Below the pieces are notes generated by a model. It was not told the DNA's origin. It searched no databases and saw nothing but the letters and a program-made list of their open reading frames with translations. Below are positions 6,388 to 12,430 of a stretch of 12,430 nt of DNA, piece after piece. The DNA lies in NCBI GenBank assembly GCA_032115775.1, contig JAUMBL010000077.1, positions 1 through 12,430 on the forward strand. The letters are read 5' to 3'. Made by a program: the position numbers and the translations under genes. Source of the stretch: M3007 sp032115775 (lineage in GTDB: Bacteria; Bacteroidota; Bacteroidia; Chitinophagales; Saprospiraceae). The first letter of the stretch is position 1, and each line of letters opens with the position of its first letter.

Positions 6388-7668
6388 ATGTTGCAAGTAA
6401 AAATTATCCAGGAAGAAAAGAGCCGGATTGTAAGCGGTTTAAAAAAACGCAACTGGCAGGCAAAACAGATCAAAATAATTGACCAAATTATTGCGGTGGA
6501 CGAGCGCCGCCGGCAGACGCAAAAATCGCTCGACGATACGCTTGCGGAGCTCAATCGGGCTTCCAAACAAATCGGACAGCTCATGGGACAGGGCAAAAAG
6601 GAGGAAGCCGAAGCGCTCAAGGTTCAGGTCGCCGCCGGCAAGGAGCAGTCCAGAATACTAGAGGACTTGCTGCGCGCGCTGGAGTCGGAGTTGCAGGATC
6701 ATCTCTACACGGTGCCGAATTGCCCGCACAAGAGCGTCCCGAAAGGCGTCGGGGCGGACGACAATAAAGTTTTCCGCGCCTGGTCGAAGCCATTCCCGGA
6801 ATTGTCGGCGGATGCGCTTCCGCACTGGGATTTGGCAAAAAAATACGATCTGTTCGATTTTGAACTGGGCGTAAAACTCACCGGCGCCGGATTCCCGGTC
6901 TATCGCGGGAAGGGCGCCAAACTACAGCGCGCGTTGATTCAGTTTTTCCTTGACGAAAACATCCGGGCGGGGTACGAAGAGTTTTTGCCGCCGCATCTGG
7001 TGAATGAGGATACGGCCCGGGGCACCGGCCAGCTGCCCGATAAAGAAGCCCAAATGTACGCCTGCGAACGCGACAATCTGTACCTCATCCCCACCGCCGA
7101 GGTGCCGGTGACGAACATTTGGCGCGGCGAAATCCTGGCGGAGAAAGAACTACCCGTAAAGGCGACGGCTTATACGCCCTGTTTCCGGCGCGAGGCGGGC
7201 GCCTGGGGCGCGCACGTGCGCGGACTCAACCGGGTGCACCAGTTTGACAAGGTGGAAATCGTGCGCATCGAGCATCCGGATCGGTCTTACCAAGCGCTGA
7301 CGGATATGTTGCGGCATGTATCCAGGCTGCTGGCCAAACTCGAACTTCCGTATCAAATTCTACTCCTCTGCGGCGGCGATATGGGCTTCGCTTCGGCCAA
7401 AACCTTTGATTTCGAAGTATGGTCGGGCGCTCAAAAACGCTGGCTGGAAGTGAGCTCGGTATCCAATTTTGAAACTTTCCAGAGCAATCGTATGCAGCTG
7501 CGTTTCCGCGACGCCAACGGAAAAATTCAGCTGGCGCACACGCTCAACGGCTCCTCGCTGGCACTGCCGCGCATCCTGGCCGCCTTGCTGGAGAATCACC
7601 AGACGCCAACGGGCATCCGCATCCCGAAGGCGCTGCAGAAATACACGGGCTTTAAAATGATTGAATAA
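6388..7668 (+). CDS. serS: Serine--tRNA ligase
   Basis: Class II aminoacyl-tRNA synthetase that charges tRNA-Ser with serine using ATP in the cytoplasm. The 426-residue length is normal for the family. Residues 1-105 form the charged helical hairpin that grips the long variable arm of tRNA-Ser (for example LNRASKQIGQLMGQGKKEEAEAL). The catalytic core follows, with the TAEVPVTN segment, motif 2 around residues 263-290 (PCFRREAGAWG, then RGLNRVHQFDKVEIV) and motif 3 around 385-400 (NGSSLALPRILAALLENHQ). The C-terminus PTGIRIPKALQKYTGF is typical. The ATG at 6388 opens straight into the expected N-terminal MLQVKIIQEE, and there is no Shine-Dalgarno, as is usual in Bacteroidota. It is monocistronic or nearly so: a hairpin and a new promoter-like box follow its stop. 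Confidence 0.97.
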   Translation: MLQVKIIQEEKSRIVSGLKKRNWQAKQIKIIDQIIAVDERRRQTQKSLDDTLAELNRASKQIGQLMGQGKKEEAEALKVQVAAGKEQSRILEDLLRALESELQDHLYTVPNCPHKSVPKGVGADDNKVFRAWSKPFPELSADALPHWDLAKKYDLFDFELGVKLTGAGFPVYRGKGAKLQRALIQFFLDENIRAGYEEFLPPHLVNEDTARGTGQLPDKEAQMYACERDNLYLIPTAEVPVTNIWRGEILAEKELPVKATAYTPCFRREAGAWGAHVRGLNRVHQFDKVEIVRIEHPDRSYQALTDMLRHVSRLLAKLELPYQILLLCGGDMGFASAKTFDFEVWSGAQKRWLEVSSVSNFETFQSNRMQLRFRDANGKIQLAHTLNGSSLALPRILAALLENHQTPTGIRIPKALQKYTGFKMIE

Positions 7669-7682
7669 GCGCATGTGCGAAA

Positions 7683-7713
7683 CAGGATTTTTTCTTCCGT
7701 TCAAAAAAACCTG
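7683..7713 (+). terminator. Possible weak terminator hairpin after serS
   Basis: CAGGATTTTTT (7683-7693) pairs with AAAAAAACCTG (7703-7713) with one A-A mismatch around a 9-nt loop. It starts 14 nt after the serS stop. The stem is mostly A-T and no T-run follows on the + strand, so termination strength is doubtful. Confidence 0.35.
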
Positions 7714-7748
7714 AACTTGCATTGAAAAAAAATTGTTAAATATTCGTG

Positions 7749-7756
7749 CATCTTTG
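7749..7756 (+). promoter_or_regulatory. Candidate -7 box for the zinc metallopeptidase gene
   Basis: CATCTTTG differs from the Bacteroidota TAnnTTTG box by one base. TTG triplets at 7722 and 7733 lie 24 and 13 bp upstream, neither at the usual spacing. It would place the transcript start about 35 nt before the ATG at 7799. Confidence 0.35.
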
Positions 7757-7798
7757 CAAAATCGTATTGTCAAACCTTTCACCAAACAACAAGCGTAT

Positions 7799-8482
7799 AT
7801 GGGACTAATGATCATTAGCGTGGTTTTCACCGTAATTGGTATGATTCTCAGCAGCACGCTGCGAAGCAAATTTGCCAAATACAGTGAAATGCCGCTTTCC
7901 AACAGCATGAGCGGTGCCGAAATCGCCGCTGCTATGCTCCGCCACTACGGTATTTACGATGTGGACATTATTCAAGTCGAAGGTCAGTTGACCGACCACT
8001 ATAACCCGCAACACAAAACGGTCAATCTCAGCTATGAGGTCTATAACGGCCGCAATGTAGCGGCCGCTGCCGTCGCCGCGCACGAATGTGGCCATGCCGT
8101 GCAGCACGCTACTGCATACAGCATGCTGCAGATGCGCTCTGCACTCGTGCCGATCGTCAATGTAGCCGCCGGCCTGCAACAATACCTGTTCATGGGCGCC
8201 TTGGTGGGTCTTTACTTTACCAAGCAGCCGTTCCTCATGCTGATCGCCCTGGGCGCTTTCGGCGTAACCGCCCTGTTCAGCCTGGTGACCCTACCGGTGG
8301 AATTCGACGCCTCCCGCCGCGCGCTGGCCTGGCTGGAACAAACCGGCATCACCCGCGGCGAAACCCACGACGGCGCTAAAGATGCGCTGAAATGGGCGGC
8401 GATGACTTATGTGTCTGCCGCATTGGCCGCGCTGCTCCAGTTCCTCTACCTGCTGCTGCTGTTTTTTGGCCGCAGAGAGTAA
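7799..8482 (+). CDS. Membrane zinc metallopeptidase, YugP family (Zn_peptidase_2)
   Basis: A 227-residue integral membrane protein of the YugP/Zn_peptidase_2 family, a group of predicted zinc proteases whose physiological substrates are poorly known. Residues 1-18 form an N-terminal membrane segment. The family block KFAKYSEMPLSNSMSGAEIA follows. HECGH at residues 95-99 is the HExxH zinc site (His, catalytic Glu, His), and Glu168 in LPVEFDASRRAL is the likely third ligand. Hydrophobic stretches at about 115-165 and 200-223 look like further membrane spans. A TTG-initiated extension from 7733 would add 22 residues that do not resemble the family and would overlap the promoter-like box, so I prefer the ATG at 7799, which gives the usual family length. 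It probably acts in envelope protein turnover, but this is inferred from family membership and topology. Confidence 0.9.
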   Translation: MGLMIISVVFTVIGMILSSTLRSKFAKYSEMPLSNSMSGAEIAAAMLRHYGIYDVDIIQVEGQLTDHYNPQHKTVNLSYEVYNGRNVAAAAVAAHECGHAVQHATAYSMLQMRSALVPIVNVAAGLQQYLFMGALVGLYFTKQPFLMLIALGAFGVTALFSLVTLPVEFDASRRALAWLEQTGITRGETHDGAKDALKWAAMTYVSAALAALLQFLYLLLLFFGRRE

Positions 8483-8529
8483 GCAGGAGGCGCTCCCGGT
8501 TACACCGATCGCTCAACAACTGCATCGAA

Positions 8530-8596
8530 AAGGTGTCTCGCCGCCCCTTCGCAAATAACACCGGCTGTTATTAGCGAAAGGTCCGTGAGACGCCTT
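8530..8596. repeat. 67-nt imperfect intergenic hairpin
   Basis: Outer stem AAGGTGTCTC (8530-8539) pairs with GAGACGCCTT (8587-8596), with one G-T wobble. After an asymmetric internal loop, CTTCGC and GCGAAAG partly pair, and the tip is a perfect AATAACA/TGTTATT stem (8554-8560 with 8566-8572) around CCGGC. No T-run follows on the + strand, so it is not a classical + terminator. On the - strand the stem is followed by only two further T before CG. It may be a repeat-type palindrome, an RNA stability element or part of a small RNA. Confidence 0.75.
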
Positions 8597-8704
8597 ATTC
8601 ATAAAACGACCCTGTAAATACGCAGTCGGGGCATCGTAAAAAACAACCCTTTTTGAGCCGTAGAACCGACTAGGCAAATACACAATCAGTAGATAACCAA
8701 TTTT

Positions 8705-9208
8705 ATGTCCTCCCGACAGATTCAACTGTTCGTAGCGGCTCTTGCATTGCTCGTTGCGCTCGCCTGGTGGCAATACCGCAAGCCACGATTCATCGCGGGC
8801 GAAGTCGTCCCTCCCTTTACCGCTACCCTTTTAAACGGGCAGACGGTGGCGTTTGAAGAATTCCGGGGCAAATATGTGCTGATTCAATTCTGGGGCAGCT
8901 GGTGCGGCCCCTGTCGCGCGGAAAATCCGTTTTTGGTCAGTCTTTACAACCAATACCACAATCGCGGATTTGAAATTTTCAGTATCGGTATCGAGCAAGA
9001 TGCGCAGGCATGGCAGCGCGCCATCACCCGGGACGGCCTGATCTGGCCCTACCATACCGCCGATATGAACCGCTTCCACGGGGATCTCGCAAAAATGTTC
9101 AATATTCACTCGATACCTACCACGTTTTTAGTGGATCCTAAAGGTTGGATTACCCAGGTAAATCCGGATCCGGCAGAAATAGAACGCATTTTGTCTGAAA
9201 AACTGTAA
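8705..9208 (+). CDS. TlpA/ResA-like thioredoxin-fold thiol-disulfide oxidoreductase, membrane-anchored
   Basis: A 167-residue protein with an N-terminal uncleaved signal anchor (about residues 6-22, IQLFVAALALLVALAWW) that would place the catalytic domain in the periplasm. The AhpC/TSA-thioredoxin fold follows: VPPFTATLLNG.TVAFEEFRGKYVLIQFWGSWCGPC, with the redox pair Cys67-Cys70 in WCGPC, the segment IFSIGIEQDAQAW, and the cis-proline loop SIPTTFLVDPKG near 136-147. This layout matches TlpA/ResA-type reductases, which reduce disulfides in exported proteins or apocytochromes. The partner cannot be told from the neighbours, which are housekeeping genes. The ATG directly precedes the anchor. 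No Shine-Dalgarno or clear -7 box is visible in the 222-bp upstream gap, so the promoter is unassigned. There is no HxxxH or other extra domain that would suggest a specialised role. Confidence 0.92.
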   Translation: MSSRQIQLFVAALALLVALAWWQYRKPRFIAGEVVPPFTATLLNGQTVAFEEFRGKYVLIQFWGSWCGPCRAENPFLVSLYNQYHNRGFEIFSIGIEQDAQAWQRAITRDGLIWPYHTADMNRFHGDLAKMFNIHSIPTTFLVDPKGWITQVNPDPAEIERILSEKL

Positions 9209-9214
9209 GTAGTC

Positions 9215-9227
9215 TGCCAAAATGACA
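9215..9227 (+). promoter_or_regulatory. Candidate palindromic heat-shock operator upstream of grpE
   Basis: TGCCA-AAA-TGACA is an imperfect inverted repeat (four of five positions) 58 bp before the first possible grpE start. No CIRCE element (TTAGCACTC-N9-GAGTGCTAA) is visible here. Its position before chaperone genes makes a regulatory role plausible, but the motif is short. Confidence 0.3.
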
Positions 9228-9284
9228 CTGTAACGCAGCGGGCATAAAAATTGTAGCAAATACAAGGGTCAAAATTACGGTGAT

Positions 9285-9848
9285 ATGCCCATTAGAAATC
9301 CATTCAAAAAGCAAGCGATTATGACGGAGAAAGACACGCAAGCCCCGGAGCAGGAACAAGAAACAATCCAAGGGTCGGAGACGCCAACAACGATCGAATC
9401 GGACGGCCTGCAGCAGGCCCTGGAGACCGCGCGAAAGGAGCTGGAGGAGATACGTTCGAACTACTTGTACCTGCTTTCCGATTTTGAAACATTCAAACGA
9501 CATGCTTCCCGCGAACGACTGGATCTCATCCAGACGGCCTCCCGCGAACTGATGACCGCCCTGTTGCCGGTACTCGACGATTTCGACCGCGCGGCAAAAA
9601 ATGACGGCGGCCTGCCGGAAGGCATCACCCTGATACACCATAAATTACTGAGCCTGCTCCAGACAAAAGGACTTAGGCCCGTCGAACTCAAGCCCGGCGA
9701 CGATTTTAACGCCGATACGCAGGAGGCGGTGGCGGAAATTCCCGCCGCTTCGGAAGAAGCCGTCGGCAAAATCGTGGACGTACTGGAAAAAGGTTTCTTC
9801 CTCGGCGATCGGATTGTTCGATTCGCTAAAGTAGTCGTCGGAAAATAA
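9285..9848 (+). CDS. grpE: Nucleotide exchange factor GrpE
   Basis: GrpE releases ADP from the DnaK chaperone and so drives its substrate cycle. The protein has the usual layout: an acidic, Gln/Glu-rich disordered N-terminus, a long helix (LQQALETARKELEEIRSNYLYLLSDFETFKRH; the NYLYLLSDFETFKRHA part is the family core), then LLPVLDDFDRA, and the C-terminal beta-domain ending ADTQEAVAEIPA...VLEKGFFLGDRIVRFAKVVVGK. From the ATG at 9285 it is 187 residues. The ATG at 9321 (MTEKDTQ) gives 175 and is equally plausible, because the first 12 residues (MPIRNPFKKQAI) are not conserved in the family. It is followed by dnaJ after 6 nt, so the two form an operon. dnaK is not in the window. Confidence 0.96.
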   Translation: MPIRNPFKKQAIMTEKDTQAPEQEQETIQGSETPTTIESDGLQQALETARKELEEIRSNYLYLLSDFETFKRHASRERLDLIQTASRELMTALLPVLDDFDRAAKNDGGLPEGITLIHHKLLSLLQTKGLRPVELKPGDDFNADTQEAVAEIPAASEEAVGKIVDVLEKGFFLGDRIVRFAKVVVGK

Positions 9849-9854
9849 TACACC

Positions 9855-11015
9855 ATGGCAAAACGCGATTATTACGAAGTACTGGGCGTTTCCCGGACTG
9901 CCGGCGCGGACGAGATCAAAAAGGCTTACCGCAAAAAAGCCGTCGAATACCACCCGGACAAAAATCCAGGCGATAAAGCGGCGGAAGAAAAATTTAAAGA
10001 GGCCGCCGAAGCGTATGAAGCGCTCAGCGACCCAGACAAACGCGCCCGGTATGATCGCTACGGCCACGCGGGCGTAGAGGGCATGGGCGGCGGTGGCGGC
10101 GGATTCGAAGGGATGAGCATGGACGATATCCTGCGCCGCTTCGGTTTCGAAGGCGACGATATTTTCTCGGAATTCTTCGGTGGCGGGCGGCGCAGCAGCG
10201 GCGGCGGGCGGCGTGCCCGGGGAGAACGCGGTACCAATCTGCGCATCAAAGTGAAACTCACCCTCGAAGAAATCGCGACGGGCGTCAATAAAAAAATCAA
10301 GGTGCGCAAACAAATCGCCTGCACCACCTGCAACGGCAGCGGCGCTAGAAATGCCGCCGATGTAGAAACTTGCACCACCTGCCGAGGCTCCGGGACAGTC
10401 AGCCGCATCACCCAAACGCCCTTCGGTATGATGCAAACCGCCGCCGGATGCCCCACCTGCAACGGAAGCGGTACCACCGTCAAATCACCCTGCAATGTAT
10501 GCAAGGGCGATGGCCGCGTTTTCGGCGAGGAAATGATTGATATGGATATTCCCGCCGGCGTACACGAAGGGATTCAACTTTCCATGTCGGGCAAAGGCAA
10601 TGCCGGCGCAAAAGGCGGTCCCGCAGGCGATCTGCTCATCACCGTCGAAGAAACGCCACACGAGCATTTCACCCGCAAAGGCAACGATATCCTGTTCGAA
10701 CTCTTCATCAATATCGCAGACGCCGCACTGGGCGAACAAGTCGAGGCGCCTACGCTCGACGGCCGCGCGCGGATTAAAATCCCGCCCGGTACGCAGTCCG
10801 GCAAAATTTTCCGCCTGCGCGATAAAGGCCTGCCGGAACTACAAGGCTACCACCGCGGCGACCTGCTCGTCCACGTCAATGTCTGGACGCCTAAAAAGTA
10901 CACCGACGAAGAGCGCCGCCTGCTCGAAAAACTCCGGGAGATGCCGAATTTTAAACCTAACCCCGGAAAAGAAGACAAATCCTTCTTCGACCGGGTGCGG
11001 GATATCTTCGGTTAA
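9855..11015 (+). CDS. dnaJ: Chaperone protein DnaJ
   Basis: Type I J-protein of 386 residues that delivers unfolded clients to DnaK and stimulates its ATPase. The J domain covers residues 1-70 with the HPD tripeptide at 33-35. A Gly/Phe-rich linker follows (about 75-130, with runs such as GGGGGGFEGM and FFGGGRRSSGGGRR). The zinc-binding region has four intact CxxCxGxG-type repeats between about 154 and 220 (CTTCNGSG, CTTCRGSG, CPTCNGSG, CNVCKGDG). The C-terminal substrate-binding domains follow, with IPAGVHEGIQLSMSGKGNAG and FRLRDKGLPEL. It is the second gene of the grpE-dnaJ operon, 6 nt after grpE, and its ATG lacks a Shine-Dalgarno. The protein appears complete. The nearby DnaJ-like CbpA type is excluded by the zinc-finger repeats. 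Confidence 0.98.
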   Translation: MAKRDYYEVLGVSRTAGADEIKKAYRKKAVEYHPDKNPGDKAAEEKFKEAAEAYEALSDPDKRARYDRYGHAGVEGMGGGGGGFEGMSMDDILRRFGFEGDDIFSEFFGGGRRSSGGGRRARGERGTNLRIKVKLTLEEIATGVNKKIKVRKQIACTTCNGSGARNAADVETCTTCRGSGTVSRITQTPFGMMQTAAGCPTCNGSGTTVKSPCNVCKGDGRVFGEEMIDMDIPAGVHEGIQLSMSGKGNAGAKGGPAGDLLITVEETPHEHFTRKGNDILFELFINIADAALGEQVEAPTLDGRARIKIPPGTQSGKIFRLRDKGLPELQGYHRGDLLVHVNVWTPKKYTDEERRLLEKLREMPNFKPNPGKEDKSFFDRVRDIFG

Positions 11016-11022
11016 TCCATTC

Positions 11023-11046
11023 GGATGCAAAAACTTTTCTGCATTC
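11023..11046 (+). terminator. Possible weak terminator after dnaJ
   Basis: GGATGCA (11023-11029) pairs with TGCATTC (11040-11046), including one G-T pair, around a 10-nt loop, 7 nt after the dnaJ stop. The following ACTTTTCTG is only moderately T-rich. Confidence 0.3.
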
Positions 11047-11072
11047 ACTTTTCTGTTTCGACTTTTTTCTGC

Positions 11073-11080
11073 TATCTTTG
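11073..11080 (+). promoter_or_regulatory. Bacteroidota -7 promoter box for tRNA-Leu
   Basis: TATCTTTG matches the TAnnTTTG consensus exactly and lies 25 bp before the tRNA, downstream of a T-rich stretch. No clean TTG is seen at the -33 position. Transcription would begin around 11087. Confidence 0.7.
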
Positions 11081-11105
11081 CACCCGCTTTTAAAAATGCT
11101 ACTCT

Positions 11106-11189
11106 GGCCGCGTGGCGGAATTGGTAGACGCGCTACTTTGAGGGGGTAGTGTCCTTACGGATGTGCTGGTTCGACTCCAGTCGCGGTCA
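11106..11189 (+). tRNA. tRNA-Leu (anticodon GAG)
   Basis: The 84-nt cloverleaf has a class II long variable arm. The acceptor stem is GGCCGCG (11106-11112) with CGCGGTC (11182-11188), including one G-T pair, and discriminator A at 11189. The D-arm is GTGGCGGAATTGGTAGACGC-like. The anticodon stem is CTACT/GGTAG (11133-11137, 11145-11149) with loop TTGAGGG and anticodon GAG at 11140-11142, reading CUC and CUU leucine codons. The T-arm is GCTGG-TTCGACT-CCAGT. The 3' CCA is not encoded (CAA follows), so the CCA-adding enzyme must supply it. Confidence 0.97.
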
Positions 11190-11191
11190 CA

Positions 11192-11228
11192 AAAAAACGT
11201 TGCAGTTGTTTCAACTGCAGCGTTTTTT
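11192..11228. terminator. Strong bidirectional terminator between tRNA-Leu and the convergent efflux gene
   Basis: Bases 11192-11208 (ending GTTGCAGTTG) pair with 11212-11228 (CAACTGCAGC, then GTTTTTT) over 17 bp with one T-G wobble and a TTT loop. A T-run follows on the + strand and, because the stem starts with A residues, also on the - strand. It can end the tRNA transcript and the convergent gene, whose stop lies 36 bp away. Confidence 0.92.
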
Positions 11229-11263
11229 GTTTATACGTACCTGCATTTTTAACTACTTACATT

Positions 11264-12430
11264 TTATCCTTCTTGCTGAAGCGCTTCCAGTTTGCCGGCT
11301 GCTTTGAGCAGATTGAGCACCGAAATCTTGTAAGCGAACACCTGCTGCCAGTAGCCTGTTTCCGCTTCGGAGAGCGCGGTTTGGGCGTTGAGCACATCGG
11401 TGAGCGGATTGATCCCTTCTTTGTACTGGAGCGTGAGTTTATCCGCGATTTCACGCGCGAGGGCGACATTTTCCTCCTGGGTACGGAGTTGGCGCAGGGC
11501 GCTTTGAAGTTGGACGCGCGCCTGGCGGAATTCCAGTTCTTTTGCACCGCTGAACTGTCGGCGATCCTCCGCCAATTTTTGTTCTTCAAGGCGGAGCAGT
11601 TCGACTTTCCGGTGACGGCGAAACCCGTCGAACAAAGGCATATTGAGTTTAGCGCCGACCATGGCCATGCCGTACCAGACGCCCGCGGGGTCGAGTACGT
11701 TGGCGTCGGGCCGTTGGATCTGGTAGAAACCGCTTGCGTGGGCGCTGAGCGTGGGCCAGGCGCCGCCTTTTGCGCTCTGGACCTGCACGCGGTTGATTTC
11801 CGATTGAGCGGTGAGCAGGCGGTATTCCGTCGTAGCATCCATATCGAGCACGAGCGATTGCCAGCGGAGGGAGTCTGCCGCCGGTTTTTCCAGTCCGGTT
11901 TTAGGTTCGAAAGATTCTTCGAAGGGGATGCCGCACAGAAACTGGAGCGTTTGCCGGAGGCCTTCGATACCTGCCAGCAGGTTGTGGCGTTGCGTTTCCA
12001 GATTGGTGCGGGCAACGGCTACCCGTTTCACATCGGTAGGAATGGCGAAGCCGTTGGCGAGTTGCAGCTCGACCATTTTCTGCAGGGCGTCCACTTTTTC
12101 AATATTGGCATTGACGGCGCGGAGCAACTGTTCGGTCTGCAAGGTTTGGTAAAAGACCGAGGCGGTTTGGTAGGCGACTTCTTCCGCAGTACGCTCGATC
12201 AGGATATCGTACAGTTGCCGGGTGAGGTTTTTGAGCGGCAGGGCGCGCCTCCCCGACTCGCTGTACAGCATCTGCTGGACGTTGATGCCGGCAGTGAGCT
12301 GCCAGGGCTGGCCAAACTGCACCGGCACATAAGCTTCGCCCGGCCGGTTGAGCGCCGTCCCGGGCAAGAACTGCGTGGCGAGGATCGGGTAATAATCATA
12401 ACTCACGCCGGCCGTGACCTGCGGGTAGAT
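11264..12430 (-). CDS. TolC-family outer membrane efflux protein (5' partial)
   Basis: Outer membrane component of tripartite efflux or type I secretion systems: a trimer forms a beta-barrel with a long alpha-helical periplasmic tunnel. Visible residues include IYPQVTAGVSYDYYP at the window edge (the typical 'YPQ' strand of TolC repeats), a QPWQLTAGINVQQMLY strand, and long helices with heptad character (AVNANIEKVDALQKMVELQLANGFAIPTDVKRV... and LRQLRTQEENVALAREIADKLTLQYKEGINPLTDVLNAQTALSEAETGYWQQVFAYKISVLNLLKAAGKLEAL). The tandem helix-strand organisation and the 'G...TDVLNAQ..L..A' motif fit the OEP family. The frame is open to the right edge; the GTG near 12406 is internal, so the true start and signal peptide are outside. 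Partner inner-membrane pump and adaptor genes would be expected upstream (beyond 12430), so the substrate is unknown. Confidence 0.92.
   Translation of the reverse strand: MYPQVTAGVSYDYYPILATQFLPGTALNRPGEAYVPVQFGQPWQLTAGINVQQMLYSESGRRALPLKNLTRQLYDILIERTAEEVAYQTASVFYQTLQTEQLLRAVNANIEKVDALQKMVELQLANGFAIPTDVKRVAVARTNLETQRHNLLAGIEGLRQTLQFLCGIPFEESFEPKTGLEKPAADSLRWQSLVLDMDATTEYRLLTAQSEINRVQVQSAKGGAWPTLSAHASGFYQIQRPDANVLDPAGVWYGMAMVGAKLNMPLFDGFRRHRKVELLRLEEQKLAEDRRQFSGAKELEFRQARVQLQSALRQLRTQEENVALAREIADKLTLQYKEGINPLTDVLNAQTALSEAETGYWQQVFAYKISVLNLLKAAGKLEALQQEG

Noticed and set aside
7733..7798. TTG start for the zinc metallopeptidase giving 249 residues
   Set aside because: The added 22 residues do not fit the family N-terminus and would overlap the promoter-like box; the ATG at 7799 gives the usual length.
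2824..8660. Identical 12-mer CTTTTTGAGCCG in two intergenic gaps (2824-2835 and 8649-8660)
   Set aside because: Several 12-base matches are expected by chance in a window of this size and the flanks do not match.
8392..8773. Small open frames on both strands across the metallopeptidase 3' end and the following gap
   Set aside because: Both strands give similar peptides only because of the palindrome at 8530-8596; neither resembles a known protein.
9209..9284. CIRCE (HrcA) operator upstream of grpE
   Set aside because: The TTAGCACTC/GAGTGCTAA inverted repeat is not present.

Overview
The window looks like a chromosomal segment of a Bacteroidota bacterium, probably one of the Saprospiria-like environmental lineages. 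The evidence is a giant secreted protein with a type IX secretion (T9SS) C-terminal signal and 'DNCG' HYR-like repeats, promoter boxes of the Bacteroidota form TAnnTTTG (11073-11080 on +, 6219-6226 on -), starts without Shine-Dalgarno sequences, a tRNA without an encoded CCA end, a short Bacteroidota-type AMP nucleosidase and a Rho factor with a very large N-terminal insertion. The genus assignment is inference only. The coding parts are moderately GC-rich and the intergenic gaps clearly AT-rich.

Layout. (1) 1-2354 (+) is the 3' part of a T9SS-exported multidomain surface protein: HYR-like modules, carboxypeptidase-regulatory-like domain, dockerin-like segment, cohesin-like domain, sorting signal. 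A strong terminator follows. (2) 2430-2909 has no convincing gene. It holds a compact nested inverted-repeat element (2636-2791): 13-bp outer inverted repeats enclose a GC-rich hairpin and a perfect 26-bp hairpin with a 4-nt loop. (3) 2910-5897 (-) is a likely rho-amn transcription unit, with Rho carrying an in-frame 11 x 15-bp minisatellite. (4) 5898-6387 is the divergent rho/serS control region, with a candidate rho promoter about 320 nt upstream of the rho start. (5) 6388-11015 (+) holds housekeeping genes: serS, a membrane zinc metallopeptidase (YugP family), a TlpA/ResA-like thioredoxin, then grpE-dnaJ. A 67-nt imperfect hairpin sits in the gap before the thioredoxin gene. (6) 11106-11189 (+) is tRNA-Leu(GAG) with its own promoter and a strong terminator that also faces the convergent gene. 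(7) 11264-12430 (-) is a TolC-family outer membrane efflux protein whose 5' end lies beyond the window.

The genes are mostly conserved core functions (translation, transcription termination, protein folding, envelope quality control), and I see no phage, CRISPR or obvious defence operon. The least explained items are the nested hairpin element at 2636-2791, the rho minisatellite with its long leader, and the intergenic palindrome at 8530-8596. The topology of the first recalls a retron msr-msd, but there is no reverse transcriptase gene, so a MITE-like or other non-autonomous repeat is the more cautious reading.
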